A DNA stretch of 35,523 bases, taken from Phycisphaerales bacterium (lineage in GTDB: Bacteria > Planctomycetota > Phycisphaerae > Phycisphaerales > UBA1924). The notes under the pieces are model-generated. The model had not been told where the DNA came from. It saw only the letters and a program-made list of their open reading frames with translations, and did no database searches. The stretch covers positions 1 to 35,523 of the forward strand of contig JAIEOW010000096.1 of NCBI GenBank assembly GCA_019750095.1, given 5' to 3'. Below are positions 1 through 8,769 of the stretch, in pieces. A program made the position numbers and the translations under genes. Each line of letters begins with the position of its first letter. The stretch's first letter is position 1.

Positions 1-1
1 T

Positions 2-2005
2 TCGGTCGACTTCTACGGCGCGATCGATCTGGACCTCGTCCTGCGGCAGAGTGCCAACATCGGTTCGCTGCCGGACATCAACCTCCCCTTCACCCTCCAG
101 GGCTCGATCGGCGATCACCCCGACACCGATCCGGACAACTTCCGTCTGGGCGGCGATGTGGACGTCTATCGCGTCACCCTCCGCGCCGGCCAGATTCTCC
201 GTCTGGGCCAGATCCTCGGCACAGGCCTGAACGCGGCTCGTGGCGTGTACAACTCCGCCGGTCAGCTCCTCGCCTCCAACACCCAGGGTGCTAACCCCGG
301 TGGTGCGCTGGTCAGCTTGCCCGCCAACCAGACACTCGAGGGCGGCACCGCCGAGTCGCAGTTGCTCGTCAATCAGACCGGCACCTACTTCATCGTGGTC
401 GCCGGTGACCTCAACGGCGTCGACATCACCGATGTCAACGTCGTGACCAATCGCGACCCGGTGCCGGGTGCGTTCGGGTTGTACAACTTCACCGTCACCG
501 TGATCGACGACGGCAACACCGGGTTCGTGGGCGACACGACCTCCGGCACCGGCGCACCGATCGTCTATCCCCCGGTGCCGCAGGTCTTCGCGGGCACCGA
601 CGGGATCTTCGGCAACGGCGACGACCTCAGAGAGTTCGTCTCCGGCGACTGGATCTTCACGCTCACCCCGGGCGCCGGCGGCCCGTCCAGCAGCGGCTCG
701 GTCGTCAACGGGCGCAACAGCCAGGGCTGGACGGTCTCACGTTCTTCGGCTCCCAACGGCACCTTCGGCTCGGTCAACGATCGCATCACCAGCCGCATCA
801 CTTCGTCGATCGGCCTCCCCGGTGCGGCCGGCGTGCCCAACGAGGTATCGCCCGACGTCGACGTCTTCGTGCTCAACAATGGCTTGCCGATCGCTCCGGG
901 CACCAAGATCCGCGCCACCGTCCGTCTCTCCGAGACCGGCTCCAACATCGGACTCACCTCTGAAATCGAGAACAACCGCGTGCCCGGCGGCATCGCGCTG
1001 GGACAGAATCTGCTCGGCCAGTCTCAGTTCGCCCTCTTCGAAACGCCGCTGGGCACGGGCTTCGGCGATGCCCGTATCGTCGCGGGCACCAGCGAGTTCC
1101 TCCCCATCGGCAACCAGCCGCAGCGCACCGTCAGCGATGGCCGCAACAGCTATGGCTACGACGAGCGCGGCGACTTCTTCATGGACATCGTGATCCCGGG
1201 TGCTCAGGGTCCCTCGGGCCTCGTGCCCGCGGTCTATGCCCTCTATCTCCAGGGTGCCATCCGATCCGACTACACCATCGAGTTCACCCAGCAGGGCACC
1301 GGGTCGACCACCACCACCAGCCAGAACGTTCTGCTCGAAACCCTCGGCGGCGTGATCGATTGGCTCGAGGCCGGCGACGGCGTCACCTCCAGAATCGCCC
1401 CCTACACCACCGGTGTCGTCGGGTTCAGCGGTCAGATCAACGGCGTCAGCGTCGACGAATATGTCCTGACCAACCTCGTCAGCAATCTGCGGTCGCTCTT
1501 CACCGCCGCGGGCGTGCAGGTCAATGTTTCCACCAATCCCAACGACTTCGCCCGCCAGTCGTTCTCAACGGTGCTCCTCGCCGGCAACGTCGAGCCGACG
1601 GCGTTCTTCGGCGACGGGGTCTATGGCGCCAGCCAGAAGGTCGACCTCTTCAACGCCGACAAGAACGACCAGGCCGTGGTCTTCATCTCCTCGCTCTCGG
1701 AGCTGGGCTTTGACCCGAGCTTGAACGGTGTCAACGGGTTCATCGGTTCGCTGACCGCGGCCGTCGGCCGACGCATCGGCGAGCTGCTGGGCGTCCACCT
1801 CGAGACCACGGTCTCCAGCGCGACGCTGCCGGTGCCGATCACCGCGGACAACTCGCCGAGCACCTTCGCCACCAACGCCAACTACCGCTTCAACGATCAG
1901 CTCCGCCCGCTGGCCGGGCTCAATGATCCGGCGGCGATCGACGTGTTCTACCTCGGCTTCCAGAACGGCGGTTCGCTCATCCGCCGCGTCGTGGCCTCGG
2001 TCTGA
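2..2005 (+). CDS. Large secreted protein, 3' part (pre-peptidase-type domain plus degenerate metzincin-like region)
   Basis: The reading frame is open from base 2, so this is the C-terminal 667 residues of a longer protein whose start lies left of the window. Near residue 39 of the visible part it has 'GDHPDTDPDNF' followed by 'DVDVYRVTL' and 'GQILRLG'. These match the bacterial pre-peptidase C-terminal (PPC) beta-sandwich found in exported proteins. Most of the rest is Gly/Ser/Thr/Asn-rich beta-type sequence. A C-terminal block ('GASQKVDLFNAD', 'DQAVVFISSL', then 'RRIGELLGVHLE') resembles a matrixin-like metalloprotease layout, but the HExxH residues are not present. There is no dockerin or PEP-CTERM tail; the protein simply ends in 'RRVVASV'. 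Cell-surface or extracellular location is inferred; function is unknown. A strong terminator follows 35 bp after the stop. Confidence 0.85.
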   Translation, partial: SVDFYGAIDLDLVLRQSANIGSLPDINLPFTLQGSIGDHPDTDPDNFRLGGDVDVYRVTLRAGQILRLGQILGTGLNAARGVYNSAGQLLASNTQGANPGGALVSLPANQTLEGGTAESQLLVNQTGTYFIVVAGDLNGVDITDVNVVTNRDPVPGAFGLYNFTVTVIDDGNTGFVGDTTSGTGAPIVYPPVPQVFAGTDGIFGNGDDLREFVSGDWIFTLTPGAGGPSSSGSVVNGRNSQGWTVSRSSAPNGTFGSVNDRITSRITSSIGLPGAAGVPNEVSPDVDVFVLNNGLPIAPGTKIRATVRLSETGSNIGLTSEIENNRVPGGIALGQNLLGQSQFALFETPLGTGFGDARIVAGTSEFLPIGNQPQRTVSDGRNSYGYDERGDFFMDIVIPGAQGPSGLVPAVYALYLQGAIRSDYTIEFTQQGTGSTTTTSQNVLLETLGGVIDWLEAGDGVTSRIAPYTTGVVGFSGQINGVSVDEYVLTNLVSNLRSLFTAAGVQVNVSTNPNDFARQSFSTVLLAGNVEPTAFFGDGVYGASQKVDLFNADKNDQAVVFISSLSELGFDPSLNGVNGFIGSLTAAVGRRIGELLGVHLETTVSSATLPVPITADNSPSTFATNANYRFNDQLRPLAGLNDPAAIDVFYLGFQNGGSLIRRVVASV

Positions 2006-2040
2006 TCCGGATCAGGGACCTTTTCCCAACATGAACGCAC

Positions 2041-2073
2041 AACGCCCCGGGTCATCTGACCCGGGGCGTTTTT
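2041..2073 (+). terminator. Rho-independent terminator
   Basis: A perfect 14-bp stem (2041-2054 with 2057-2070) closes on a 2-base centre, so the real loop is probably 4 bases. It runs straight into a T tract. It sits just after the stop of the large secreted protein and before the convergent coiled-coil gene. The T tract is on the plus strand only, so it serves the upstream gene. Confidence 0.9.
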
Positions 2074-2101
2074 CTTTCACGGCACAAGCAGTTTCTGAGC
2101 T

Positions 2102-3400
2102 TCAGATCGCCGGGCAGTCGCCCGCTCGATCAACCCGGTCGGCCGCTCCGCGGAGGGCGCCGGCGACGCTTGAGAGCTCGCCGCGCACGTTGTCGAGCAT
2201 CTTGCGGACCATCGGCGGCACGGCGTCGGCGTTCTCATCGAGCATGCCCTTCCAGGGCTCCAGCTTGGTGAGCAGGCCCTGAACCTGACCCTGCGTGCGC
2301 TCCAGAACGCGCATCGCCAGCGCCGTGGTGTTGTGGGCGTCGTGGGATTGCTTGATTGTGTCGCGCAGGGCCTGGGCGGCGATCTCGGCCTTGGGCGCGA
2401 GGTCGCTCAGCGTCGTCTCGGCGTCGGCTCGCAGTGTGCGGGCGCGGGCTTCCAGCGCGTTGATGCTCGCTTGTGCGGTATCGATGGCCTGCTGGGCCCG
2501 GTCGGCGGCGTCGAGCTGGGTGCCGCGGGCTCCGGCGCGGATGATCTCCAGATTGCGGTCCATCTGCATCATGATCGCCTGAGCGTCGGCGTCGATGGCC
2601 GCGCGGCGCTGGGCGAGCTGGTCCAGCCGCGTGCCTGCGCTCGCGATCCACTCGTCGGTCTGCAGTTTGCTCTCGGTGGCGTGCGTGTGGGCCTTGTCGA
2701 GTGATTCGATGACGCGCTCGGCGTCGATGCGCAGCTTCTCGCCCTGGGCGATGAGCTCGCCCAGCCCGCCGCGACCCGGCTGTGCGCTCGCCAGCAGTGT
2801 CGCCCGCTCACAGAGCGTGAGCAACCCATCGTGCACGGGGGCAGTGATCTGCTGTGCATCGCGGCGGATCGCCTCGACACGTTGCTCCAGTTCCCTGCCC
2901 GCGCGGCGGATGCGTTCTTCCAGGGCCTCGGCCTTGGCGGTCGCGCCGGCGGTCAGGGCTTCCAGCCGCGCCTCGATCACGCCGAGCTTTGCGCTCACCA
3001 GGCTCTCCGCCTTGGCATCGATCGCTTCGAAGAGCTTGGCGGTGTCCGAGGCGCGGACGAGCAGCTCTTCCACACGCGCCGATTTGTCTTCGATCGACTT
3101 CAGTGCGCGGAGGGCCAGTTCCAGGTTCACCTGCTGCGTCTGCTCGCGCGAGCGCAGGTCCTGGAGTGACTTGCCCGCCTGATCCAGCGCGGCGATCATC
3201 GCGCCGCGCTCAATGGCCGCCCGCTCGACGATCTCCTTCAACTCGCCCGAGAGCTCGCTGAACGCCCGGCGATCGACCACCCGCGGCGACAGAAAGACGT
3301 CGTTCACGACGACCTCGGGTGAAAGGTCGCGCGAGGGCGCGCCGGAGGAAGGCGGGGCCGCAGAGGGGGCCAGTGGGGATAGGTTCGGTCGCGTGAGCAT
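2102..3400 (-). CDS. Long coiled-coil protein of unknown function
   Basis: 432 residues. The frame is open further upstream, but ATG 3400 is preferred because GGGAGA lies about 6 bases before it and the upstream extension is Arg/Pro-rich shadow sequence. The first 60 residues are Pro/Ser/Ala-rich and probably disordered. From about residue 65 to the end the protein is almost entirely Ala/Glu/Arg/Gln/Leu heptad-like helix (for example 'LKEIVERAAIERGAM', 'KAEALEERIRRAG', 'ALEARARTLRADAE'), so an extended coiled coil is likely. There is no signal peptide or membrane segment, so it is probably cytoplasmic. A structural, cytoskeleton-like or chromosome-associated role is possible but unproven. It diverges from the pseudouridine synthase gene with 149 bp between the two starts. 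Confidence 0.75.
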   Translation of the reverse strand: MLTRPNLSPLAPSAAPPSSGAPSRDLSPEVVVNDVFLSPRVVDRRAFSELSGELKEIVERAAIERGAMIAALDQAGKSLQDLRSREQTQQVNLELALRALKSIEDKSARVEELLVRASDTAKLFEAIDAKAESLVSAKLGVIEARLEALTAGATAKAEALEERIRRAGRELEQRVEAIRRDAQQITAPVHDGLLTLCERATLLASAQPGRGGLGELIAQGEKLRIDAERVIESLDKAHTHATESKLQTDEWIASAGTRLDQLAQRRAAIDADAQAIMMQMDRNLEIIRAGARGTQLDAADRAQQAIDTAQASINALEARARTLRADAETTLSDLAPKAEIAAQALRDTIKQSHDAHNTTALAMRVLERTQGQVQGLLTKLEPWKGMLDENADAVPPMVRKMLDNVRGELSSVAGALRGAADRVDRAGDCPAI

Positions 3401-3549
3401 GCGGCTCTCCCGGTGCGCGGAATCTGCGCACCCAAACGAGGATCGACCATCTCCGGTTTGTCGCTGCAAAATCGGGTGTTCAAGCCGAGGGGTGAGCATC
3501 TGGAGCTTTGGGGGTGCCACCTGGCCGATACCTACGATCGGGAATCCCC

Positions 3550-4764
3550 ATGGCCAATCGACCTTCCCAGCGACCGCGTCCCCGCCCGAACAACGATCGT
3601 CCGCCTGCCGACGGCGACCCTGGTCGCTCGGGCAGCAACCGCGCGAGAGCAGACGACGAGGGTGGCGCTCCGGCGGGAATGGTCCGCTTGCAGAAGGTGC
3701 TCGCCGACGCCGGGGTGGCAAGCCGCCGGGCGTGCGAGGTGCTGATCCAGGAAGGCCGCGTTGAGGTCAACGGCATGACGATCACGACGCTCCCCGCGTT
3801 CGTGAACCCTTTGAAAGACAAGATCTCGGTCGATGGCGACCTGCTGAGCCGAAACGAGATCGCCAGCGAGCGGGTGTATGTCATGCTCAACAAGCCCGAC
3901 AACACTCTTGGCACCACCAAGGATGAGCTGGAGTATGCCAAGGGTGGCCGACGCACGGTGAACGACTTGGTCGATCACCCATCTGAGGCACGGCTCTTTC
4001 CCGTCGGTCGGCTGGATTATCACTCGGTCGGGCTGGTGCTGATGACCAACGACGGCGAGCTTGCCGAGCGGCTGACGCATGCGAAGTACGGGATGACCAA
4101 GACCTATCGCGTGTGGATCACCAACGCGATCACCGATGAGACGCTGGAGATGCTGCGCCGGCGCGTCGGCAAGCGCGAGGCGACGGATGCGTCGGGTCGA
4201 GAGACCGGGGGTGTCCGGATCGTGACCGATGAGAATCCACGCCGCGTGCGACGATCGATGGATGACTCGCGCCGTGATCGCGAAGGCGATCACCGGGAGG
4301 GTGGCGGAGGTGAAGGTGGAGGCGGGATGACGGTGCTGGAGATCGTGGTGCGCGAGGGGGCGAGCCAGCCGCTGGATGAGATGCTCGCCGAGGTGGGCTG
4401 CCGAGTGAAGCGGATCGCACGCACGGCGATCGGGCCGCTGCGGCTGACGGGCATTGGGCCGGGTGAGTGGCGCGATCTGACCTGGGATGAACTGGTCGAA
4501 GTGCGCGAGGCGGCGGGTCTGGACGCCAGCGAAGCCCGCAAGCGGGCCGGGAGTCGATCCCGCGGCGGGCATCGCGGGTCGGGTGGCAGTGGAGGTGGTG
4601 GTGGCGGGAGTGCGAAGGGGCGACAGAAGCGTCCGGCACGCGGCGCGGGGCCGGGATTTGGCGGCCCGAAGCCGTCGACTTCGCGCGGGCCGCGGAAGAG
4701 TGGTGGTGGCGGTGGGGGGGGCGGAAAGACCCGAGGCGGGGGCGGACGCGGAGGGCGTCGATGA
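3550..4764 (+). CDS. RsuA/RluB/RluE-family pseudouridine synthase
   Basis: 404 residues. Members of this family isomerise a uridine in rRNA to pseudouridine. After a basic, disordered N-terminus, an S4 RNA-binding domain starts near residue 44 ('MVRLQKVLADAGVASRRACE'). The catalytic motif 'GRLDYHSVGLVLMTNDG' places the nucleophilic Asp at residue 156, and 'MTKTYRVWI' and 'IGPLRLTGIGPGEWRDLT' follow as expected. Oddities: a charged Gly-rich insertion at residues 207-259, and 'REGASQPLDEML' where relatives usually have an Arg-rich 'EGRNRQVRRM' segment. A Gly/Arg/Lys-rich tail of about 75 residues contains a G8 run at the DNA level. An in-frame TTG lies upstream, but ATG 3550 is preferred. Its stop overlaps the start of the next gene (ATGA), so the two are probably translationally coupled. 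The exact rRNA site cannot be told. Confidence 0.88.
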   Translation: MANRPSQRPRPRPNNDRPPADGDPGRSGSNRARADDEGGAPAGMVRLQKVLADAGVASRRACEVLIQEGRVEVNGMTITTLPAFVNPLKDKISVDGDLLSRNEIASERVYVMLNKPDNTLGTTKDELEYAKGGRRTVNDLVDHPSEARLFPVGRLDYHSVGLVLMTNDGELAERLTHAKYGMTKTYRVWITNAITDETLEMLRRRVGKREATDASGRETGGVRIVTDENPRRVRRSMDDSRRDREGDHREGGGGEGGGGMTVLEIVVREGASQPLDEMLAEVGCRVKRIARTAIGPLRLTGIGPGEWRDLTWDELVEVREAAGLDASEARKRAGSRSRGGHRGSGGSGGGGGGSAKGRQKRPARGAGPGFGGPKPSTSRGPRKSGGGGGGGGKTRGGGGRGGRR

Positions 4765-6302
4765 GCGGCGGATGGCGAGCGATCGTTGATCGTGTCCAGA
4801 ACCGGTCTCGCGCTATGGCCGCGGCGGACCCGGCGGTGCGGGCGATTCGTGAGGCAACAAACGACGCGCAGAAGTCTCGCCTGCCCCAGATGGCCGCGGC
4901 ACTGAGCTATCGCACGATCTTCGGGCTGCTGCCGATCGCGGCGGTCGGGCTGGTGGTGCTGAAGTGGTTTCTGAGTGAGGACATGCTCCGGCGGTCGATC
5001 TCGCGCGGGCTTGAGCTTGCCGGGGTGAAGGGCATCCAGCTTGATGCGGGTGTCGCGGGTGCGGGGGGGGCGTCGGGCGGCGACTTCGTCGGCCCGATGC
5101 CGGCGAGTCAGTTGGATACGTTCATCGCCGGACTGCTCGATCGCGTGAACGCGGTGAACTTCAGCGCGATCGGGGCGATCGGCGGGATCATGCTGCTGTA
5201 TGCGGCGATCTCGATGATCATCGAGGTCGAGCGGTGCTTCAACCAGATCTATCAGGTGCCGCGGGGCCGGAGCATGGCTCGACGGTTCTCGAACTACACC
5301 ACGCTCTTGGTGTGGGGGCCGCTGTGTCTCGCCGCGTCGATCTTCCTGCAGATCCGCATGCACACGTGGCTGGAATCCGGCAGTCTACTGGGCTCATCTT
5401 CCAGCGCGATCGTCACGGCTCAGGTGCTTGGGCACGCGGCAAAGGTGGTCATTGCCATCGGCATGCTGCTCGTCTTGTACACCGTCATCCCCAATACCAA
5501 GGTGAAGCTGCTCCCCGCGCTCACCGGCGCCATCCTCGGCGGGCTGCTGTTCGAAGCCAGCAAGGAGGGCTTTGGGCGCTATGTCGAGTTTTCCGCGCAG
5601 GCGAGCTACGCACGGCTCTACGGCTCACTCGGGCTTATCCCGCTGTTTGTGCTCTGGGTCTACATCGTGTGGACGATCGTGCTGTTCGGATTGCTGGTCA
5701 CCTTCCAGCTTCAGCACGGTCTGAAGCGCACCCGCCCCCAGCCGATCGCGGAGATGGGCCCGGCGATGGTCGAGCCGGCGTCGCTTGTCGTTCTTATGGG
5801 CGCGATGGCGCGCGGGCTGGCGACCGGCACGCCTCAGACCGTCGCGATGCTGGTCACGGCGACGGGGCTTAACGAATCCGCGGTGGGACTGATGGTCTCA
5901 AAGCTCGCCGAACGCGGCTTGCTCGTGCGCTTGGCCGGCGAGAGTCGATCCGAGATCGGTCTGCGAACCGATCCTGCGGAGCGGTACATGCTCGGACGCG
6001 CGCCGGCGTCGATTCGATTGGCCGAGCTGCTGGAGATCGGATTTGAGCTCTCTGGCGGGCCGGAGGGCAGCGCGGCACTCACCCGGATGCGCCGGGCGCA
6101 GATCGACGCGGTTGGCTCCGACACGCTGGCGCAGGTGGTCGGGTCGCCGAGTGAGGGATCGGTGCGGGATGTGTTCGCGCCGGGGCAGACAAATGGCGAT
6201 TCCGCACGAACCGCGGCGAAACCGGCATCCGCCGACGGGGAACCGGGCGTACGGAATGGGGGACTGGGCGGGGCGGCGGGGCCAAGGCCGACTACCCTGT
6301 AG
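4761..6302 (+). CDS. YihY/BrkB-family integral membrane protein
   Basis: 513 residues. Hydrophobic segments lie near residues 52-70, 135-155, 180-200, 225-245, 252-268 and 290-318, giving the six-helix pattern of the YihY/BrkB family (once misnamed ribonuclease BN). Family-like stretches include 'LYTVIPNTKVKLLPALTGA' and 'YGSLGLIPLFVLWVY'. The family's function is not settled; transport or envelope roles have been proposed. After the membrane part, residues 340-400 ('TGTPQTVAMLVTATGLNES') look like a small winged-helix extension, then a Pro/Gly/Ala tail. An extracytoplasmic loop (about residues 92-118) is Gly-rich and is encoded over a G8 tract. The start is set by the ATGA overlap with the pseudouridine synthase gene. 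Confidence 0.85.
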   Translation: MSGGWRAIVDRVQNRSRAMAAADPAVRAIREATNDAQKSRLPQMAAALSYRTIFGLLPIAAVGLVVLKWFLSEDMLRRSISRGLELAGVKGIQLDAGVAGAGGASGGDFVGPMPASQLDTFIAGLLDRVNAVNFSAIGAIGGIMLLYAAISMIIEVERCFNQIYQVPRGRSMARRFSNYTTLLVWGPLCLAASIFLQIRMHTWLESGSLLGSSSSAIVTAQVLGHAAKVVIAIGMLLVLYTVIPNTKVKLLPALTGAILGGLLFEASKEGFGRYVEFSAQASYARLYGSLGLIPLFVLWVYIVWTIVLFGLLVTFQLQHGLKRTRPQPIAEMGPAMVEPASLVVLMGAMARGLATGTPQTVAMLVTATGLNESAVGLMVSKLAERGLLVRLAGESRSEIGLRTDPAERYMLGRAPASIRLAELLEIGFELSGGPEGSAALTRMRRAQIDAVGSDTLAQVVGSPSEGSVRDVFAPGQTNGDSARTAAKPASADGEPGVRNGGLGGAAGPRPTTL

Positions 6303-6325
6303 AGGCCATTTCAAGCGACTTGGAT

Positions 6326-6396
6326 TGGTGGCACAGGCCTCTGGCCTGTGTGCGGCAGACGATGGAACACCCACAGGCGAGACGCCTGTGACACCA
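6326..6396. repeat. 71-bp inverted doublet of a 25-nt palindromic repeat (family A)
   Basis: Arms 6326-6350 and 6372-6396 are near reverse complements (TGGTGGCACAGGC...GCCTGTG against CACAGGC...GCCTGTGACACCA). Each arm is itself a small hairpin with a CACAGGC/GCCTGTG stem, and the spacer is 21 bp. Size and spacer length are identical to the copy at 10707-10777, although the spacer sequence differs. It lies 23 bp after the brkB-like gene. Confidence 0.9.
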
Positions 6397-6441
6397 TCTG
6401 AGGCAAGCATTTGGTGGCGGCCCTTTTTTGTGAGAACGCAC

Positions 6442-6669
6442 ATGCGGCAGAACGATCGAAAAGCGCGGGTCGTGATGGTGCTTGCCTGTGGCGGGCTGCT
6501 CGCGAGTGTGCTCGCGGCCCAGGGCTGTTACAAGCGCGTGGTCGGTGCACGCGGGCTTGGTGCGAGCAACTACGAGCTTGAGAAGCCCTATCAAGAGAAC
6601 AGCAAGGTCGATGATTGGATCTTCGGCGAGCGACCGAGCCAGGACGGCCGATATCGTCGCGTCGAGTGA
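6442..6669 (+). CDS. Small predicted lipoprotein
   Basis: 75 residues. A basic start ('MRQNDRKARVV') is followed by a hydrophobic stretch ending 'LAAQGCYK', so Cys29 is a plausible lipidation site. The lipobox is not canonical: Gln sits at -2 where a small residue is usual. The mature part is about 46 residues, polar and without a known domain ('SNYELEKPYQENSKVDDWIFG'). A longer in-frame ORF begins at 6043, but it overlaps the preceding gene and the repeat, so ATG 6442 is chosen; the upstream GAGAA is only a weak ribosome site. It ends 39 bp before the oligopeptide-binding gene and may be transcribed with it. Function unknown. Confidence 0.6.
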   Translation: MRQNDRKARVVMVLACGGLLASVLAAQGCYKRVVGARGLGASNYELEKPYQENSKVDDWIFGERPSQDGRYRRVE

Positions 6670-6708
6670 TCGCATAGTTGCGGCACGGCCGATGATCGCT
6701 GGGGACCG

Positions 6709-8769
6709 ATGGTCAAGCTGCTCATCCCGATCCTGATACTTGCGCTCGCGATCGGCATCACGATCGTCGGCGATGACTCCGCGTTGCCCGGAAAGAATGG
6801 GGGGGCGGACTTCGTTTTCATCAACCGCGGGGATGTCTCCACGCTCGACCTGCAGAAGATGTCCTGGTCGCAGGACCTGCGCATCGGCCGAGCGTTGTTC
6901 GAGGGGCTCGTGGGGCTCGACATCTTCTCGCATGAGTACAACGTCAAGCCGGGCGTTGCGAGTCGGTGGGAGATCAGCGACGACAAGAGGACATACACGT
7001 TTCACCTGCGCGCCGATGCGAAGTGGTCCAACGGCGAGCCGGTGAAGGCCGGTGACTTTGTGTACTCCTGGCGGCGGATGCTGCTGCCCGACACCGGGTG
7101 CGACTACATCGCCATGGCCCAGATCATCGAAGGCGCCAAGGAGTTCACCACCTGGCGCGAGCAGCGGCTGGGCGAGTTTGGCAAACCCGGCGGCGAGAAC
7201 GACGCGCGGGCGCTCTGGGCGGAGACGGAAAAGAAGTTTGCCGAGATGGTGCTGCTGACCGCGGTGGATGATCGCACGCTGCGATTCACGCTTGCCAGGC
7301 CCACGCCGTATTTCCTGGAACTACTTGCGTTCGCGTCGTTCTATCCGGTGTACCCGGCGCAGGTGAAGCAGTATGAGGTGCTCGACGATTCGAGCGGTCG
7401 TCTGAACACCAAGAGCGGGTGGACCAAGGGCGGCGTGCTGATCTCCAACGGGCCGTACATGCTCACCGGGTGGCGCTTCAAGCGTGACATGACCTTTGAG
7501 AAGAACCCGCACTACTGGGCGAAGGAGCGGCTCGGGTTTGACCGGATGCTGATGCTGAGTGTTGAGGATGTGAACGCGCAGGTGCTGGCGTTTCGATCAG
7601 GGACGGTGCACTGGTTGAGCGACGTCGCCGCGCCGTATCGAGCGGAGATCCTGAACCAGAAGCGCGAGTTTTATCGCGAGCACCAGGTCGAGTATGACCG
7701 CATGGTGGCCGAGGGGCTTGACCCGGCCGAGATCGATCGCCGATTGCCGAGCGATCCGCGGAATCGCATCGGCGCGTACTCGGCGTTCGGGACATATTTC
7801 TACAGCTTCAACTGCCAGCCGAAGCTCAAGGACGGGCGTGACAATCCGTTTGTGGACAAGCGCGTGCGACGCGCGTTTGCGATGGCCGTCGATAAGCGGC
7901 GCATCGTCGATCAGGTGCGTCGTCTGGGCGAGCGGCCCGTGTCGGTGCTCGTGCCGCCGGGATCCATCGCGGGCTATCGCTCGCCCGACGGCTTGCCCTA
8001 TGACCCCGAGCGTGCACGGCGCGAGCTGGCGGCGGCCGGATATCCCGGGGGCAAGGGGCTCCCCACCATCGAGATCCTCTTCACCAAAGACGGTGGGCAC
8101 GACCTCATCGCGCAGACCATCAAGAAAGACTGGGAAGAACACCTCGGCGTCAGCGTCGAGCTTGCGATGAAGGAGATCAAGGTCTTCCGCAACGACGTGC
8201 GCGGGCAGAACTACATGGTCAGCCGCGGCTCGTGGTTCGGCGACTTTGGCGACCCGGCGACCTTCCTCGACCTCTCGCGCAAGGACGACGGGAACAACGA
8301 CCGCAAGTACGCCTCGGCCGAGTTCGAAGACCTGATGAATCGTTCCGACAACGAGCAGGACCCGGCCAAGCGGTTCGAGCTGCTGCATCAGGCCGAGAAG
8401 CTGATCATGGAGGAGGACATGCCGATCCTTCCCATGTTTCAGTACGTCGAAATGCAGATGTTCGACCCGCACGTGCTGACGGGCGTCTCAAGCCACCCGA
8501 GACAGATCGAGAACATCCAGGACTTTGACATTCTGGGGGATGGCAAGGGGCCGGATGTGCCGAAGATGCTGCCGGTGAGGCCGGCTGGGAGAGGGAACGC
8601 GAAGAACGCGAAGAGGGCGAAGAAAGACAAGAGAAGGCTTCAGAAGACAAACCAGAGTGTCGTCTGCGGTGTCTCTCCCATCTCTTCTCCTTGCCTCCCT
8701 TCGAGCCCTTCGCGATCTTCGCGTTCAATGGTCTTTGCTCAGGCAAGGTCCCCGAGGACATCGCCATGA
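6709..8769 (+). CDS. Peptide/nickel-type ABC transporter substrate-binding protein (family 5)
   Basis: 686 residues. An N-terminal hydrophobic segment (residues 2-20) acts as signal or anchor. The body matches the SBP_bac_5 family (OppA/DppA): 'GDVSTLDLQKMSWSQDLRI', 'LFEGLVGLD', 'RTYTFHLRADAKWSNGEPV', 'VYSWRRMLLPD', 'RVRRAFAMAVDKRRIV' and 'GYRSPDGLPYDPERARREL'. It would capture oligopeptides or similar ligands outside the cytoplasmic membrane. The start ATG has GGGGA 5 bases upstream. After about residue 622 the sequence stops looking like the family. The last 60 or so residues are a Lys/Arg- then Ser/Pro-rich tail encoded across an inverted repeat (8595-8726). The stop overlaps the permease start as ATGA, so coupling is kept. 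Confidence 0.9.
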   Translation: MVKLLIPILILALAIGITIVGDDSALPGKNGGADFVFINRGDVSTLDLQKMSWSQDLRIGRALFEGLVGLDIFSHEYNVKPGVASRWEISDDKRTYTFHLRADAKWSNGEPVKAGDFVYSWRRMLLPDTGCDYIAMAQIIEGAKEFTTWREQRLGEFGKPGGENDARALWAETEKKFAEMVLLTAVDDRTLRFTLARPTPYFLELLAFASFYPVYPAQVKQYEVLDDSSGRLNTKSGWTKGGVLISNGPYMLTGWRFKRDMTFEKNPHYWAKERLGFDRMLMLSVEDVNAQVLAFRSGTVHWLSDVAAPYRAEILNQKREFYREHQVEYDRMVAEGLDPAEIDRRLPSDPRNRIGAYSAFGTYFYSFNCQPKLKDGRDNPFVDKRVRRAFAMAVDKRRIVDQVRRLGERPVSVLVPPGSIAGYRSPDGLPYDPERARRELAAAGYPGGKGLPTIEILFTKDGGHDLIAQTIKKDWEEHLGVSVELAMKEIKVFRNDVRGQNYMVSRGSWFGDFGDPATFLDLSRKDDGNNDRKYASAEFEDLMNRSDNEQDPAKRFELLHQAEKLIMEEDMPILPMFQYVEMQMFDPHVLTGVSSHPRQIENIQDFDILGDGKGPDVPKMLPVRPAGRGNAKNAKRAKKDKRRLQKTNQSVVCGVSPISSPCLPSSPSRSSRSMVFAQARSPRTSP
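8595..8726. repeat. Inverted repeat with 28-bp arms inside the 3' end of the OppA-like gene
   Basis: The left arm, 8595-8622, is built from GAACGCGAAG units. The right arm, 8699-8726, is its near reverse complement (CTTCGCG...CTTCGCGTTC), and the spacer is 76 bp. The whole element is read through in frame as the Lys/Arg- and Ser/Pro-rich tail of the substrate-binding protein. Similar CTCCGC-rich units occur singly near 9848, 10803 and 24945. Confidence 0.75.

Noticed and set aside
6326..6396. Rho-independent terminator after the brkB-like gene
   Set aside because: The doublet can fold, but no T tract follows either arm, and identical units occur inside coding sequence.
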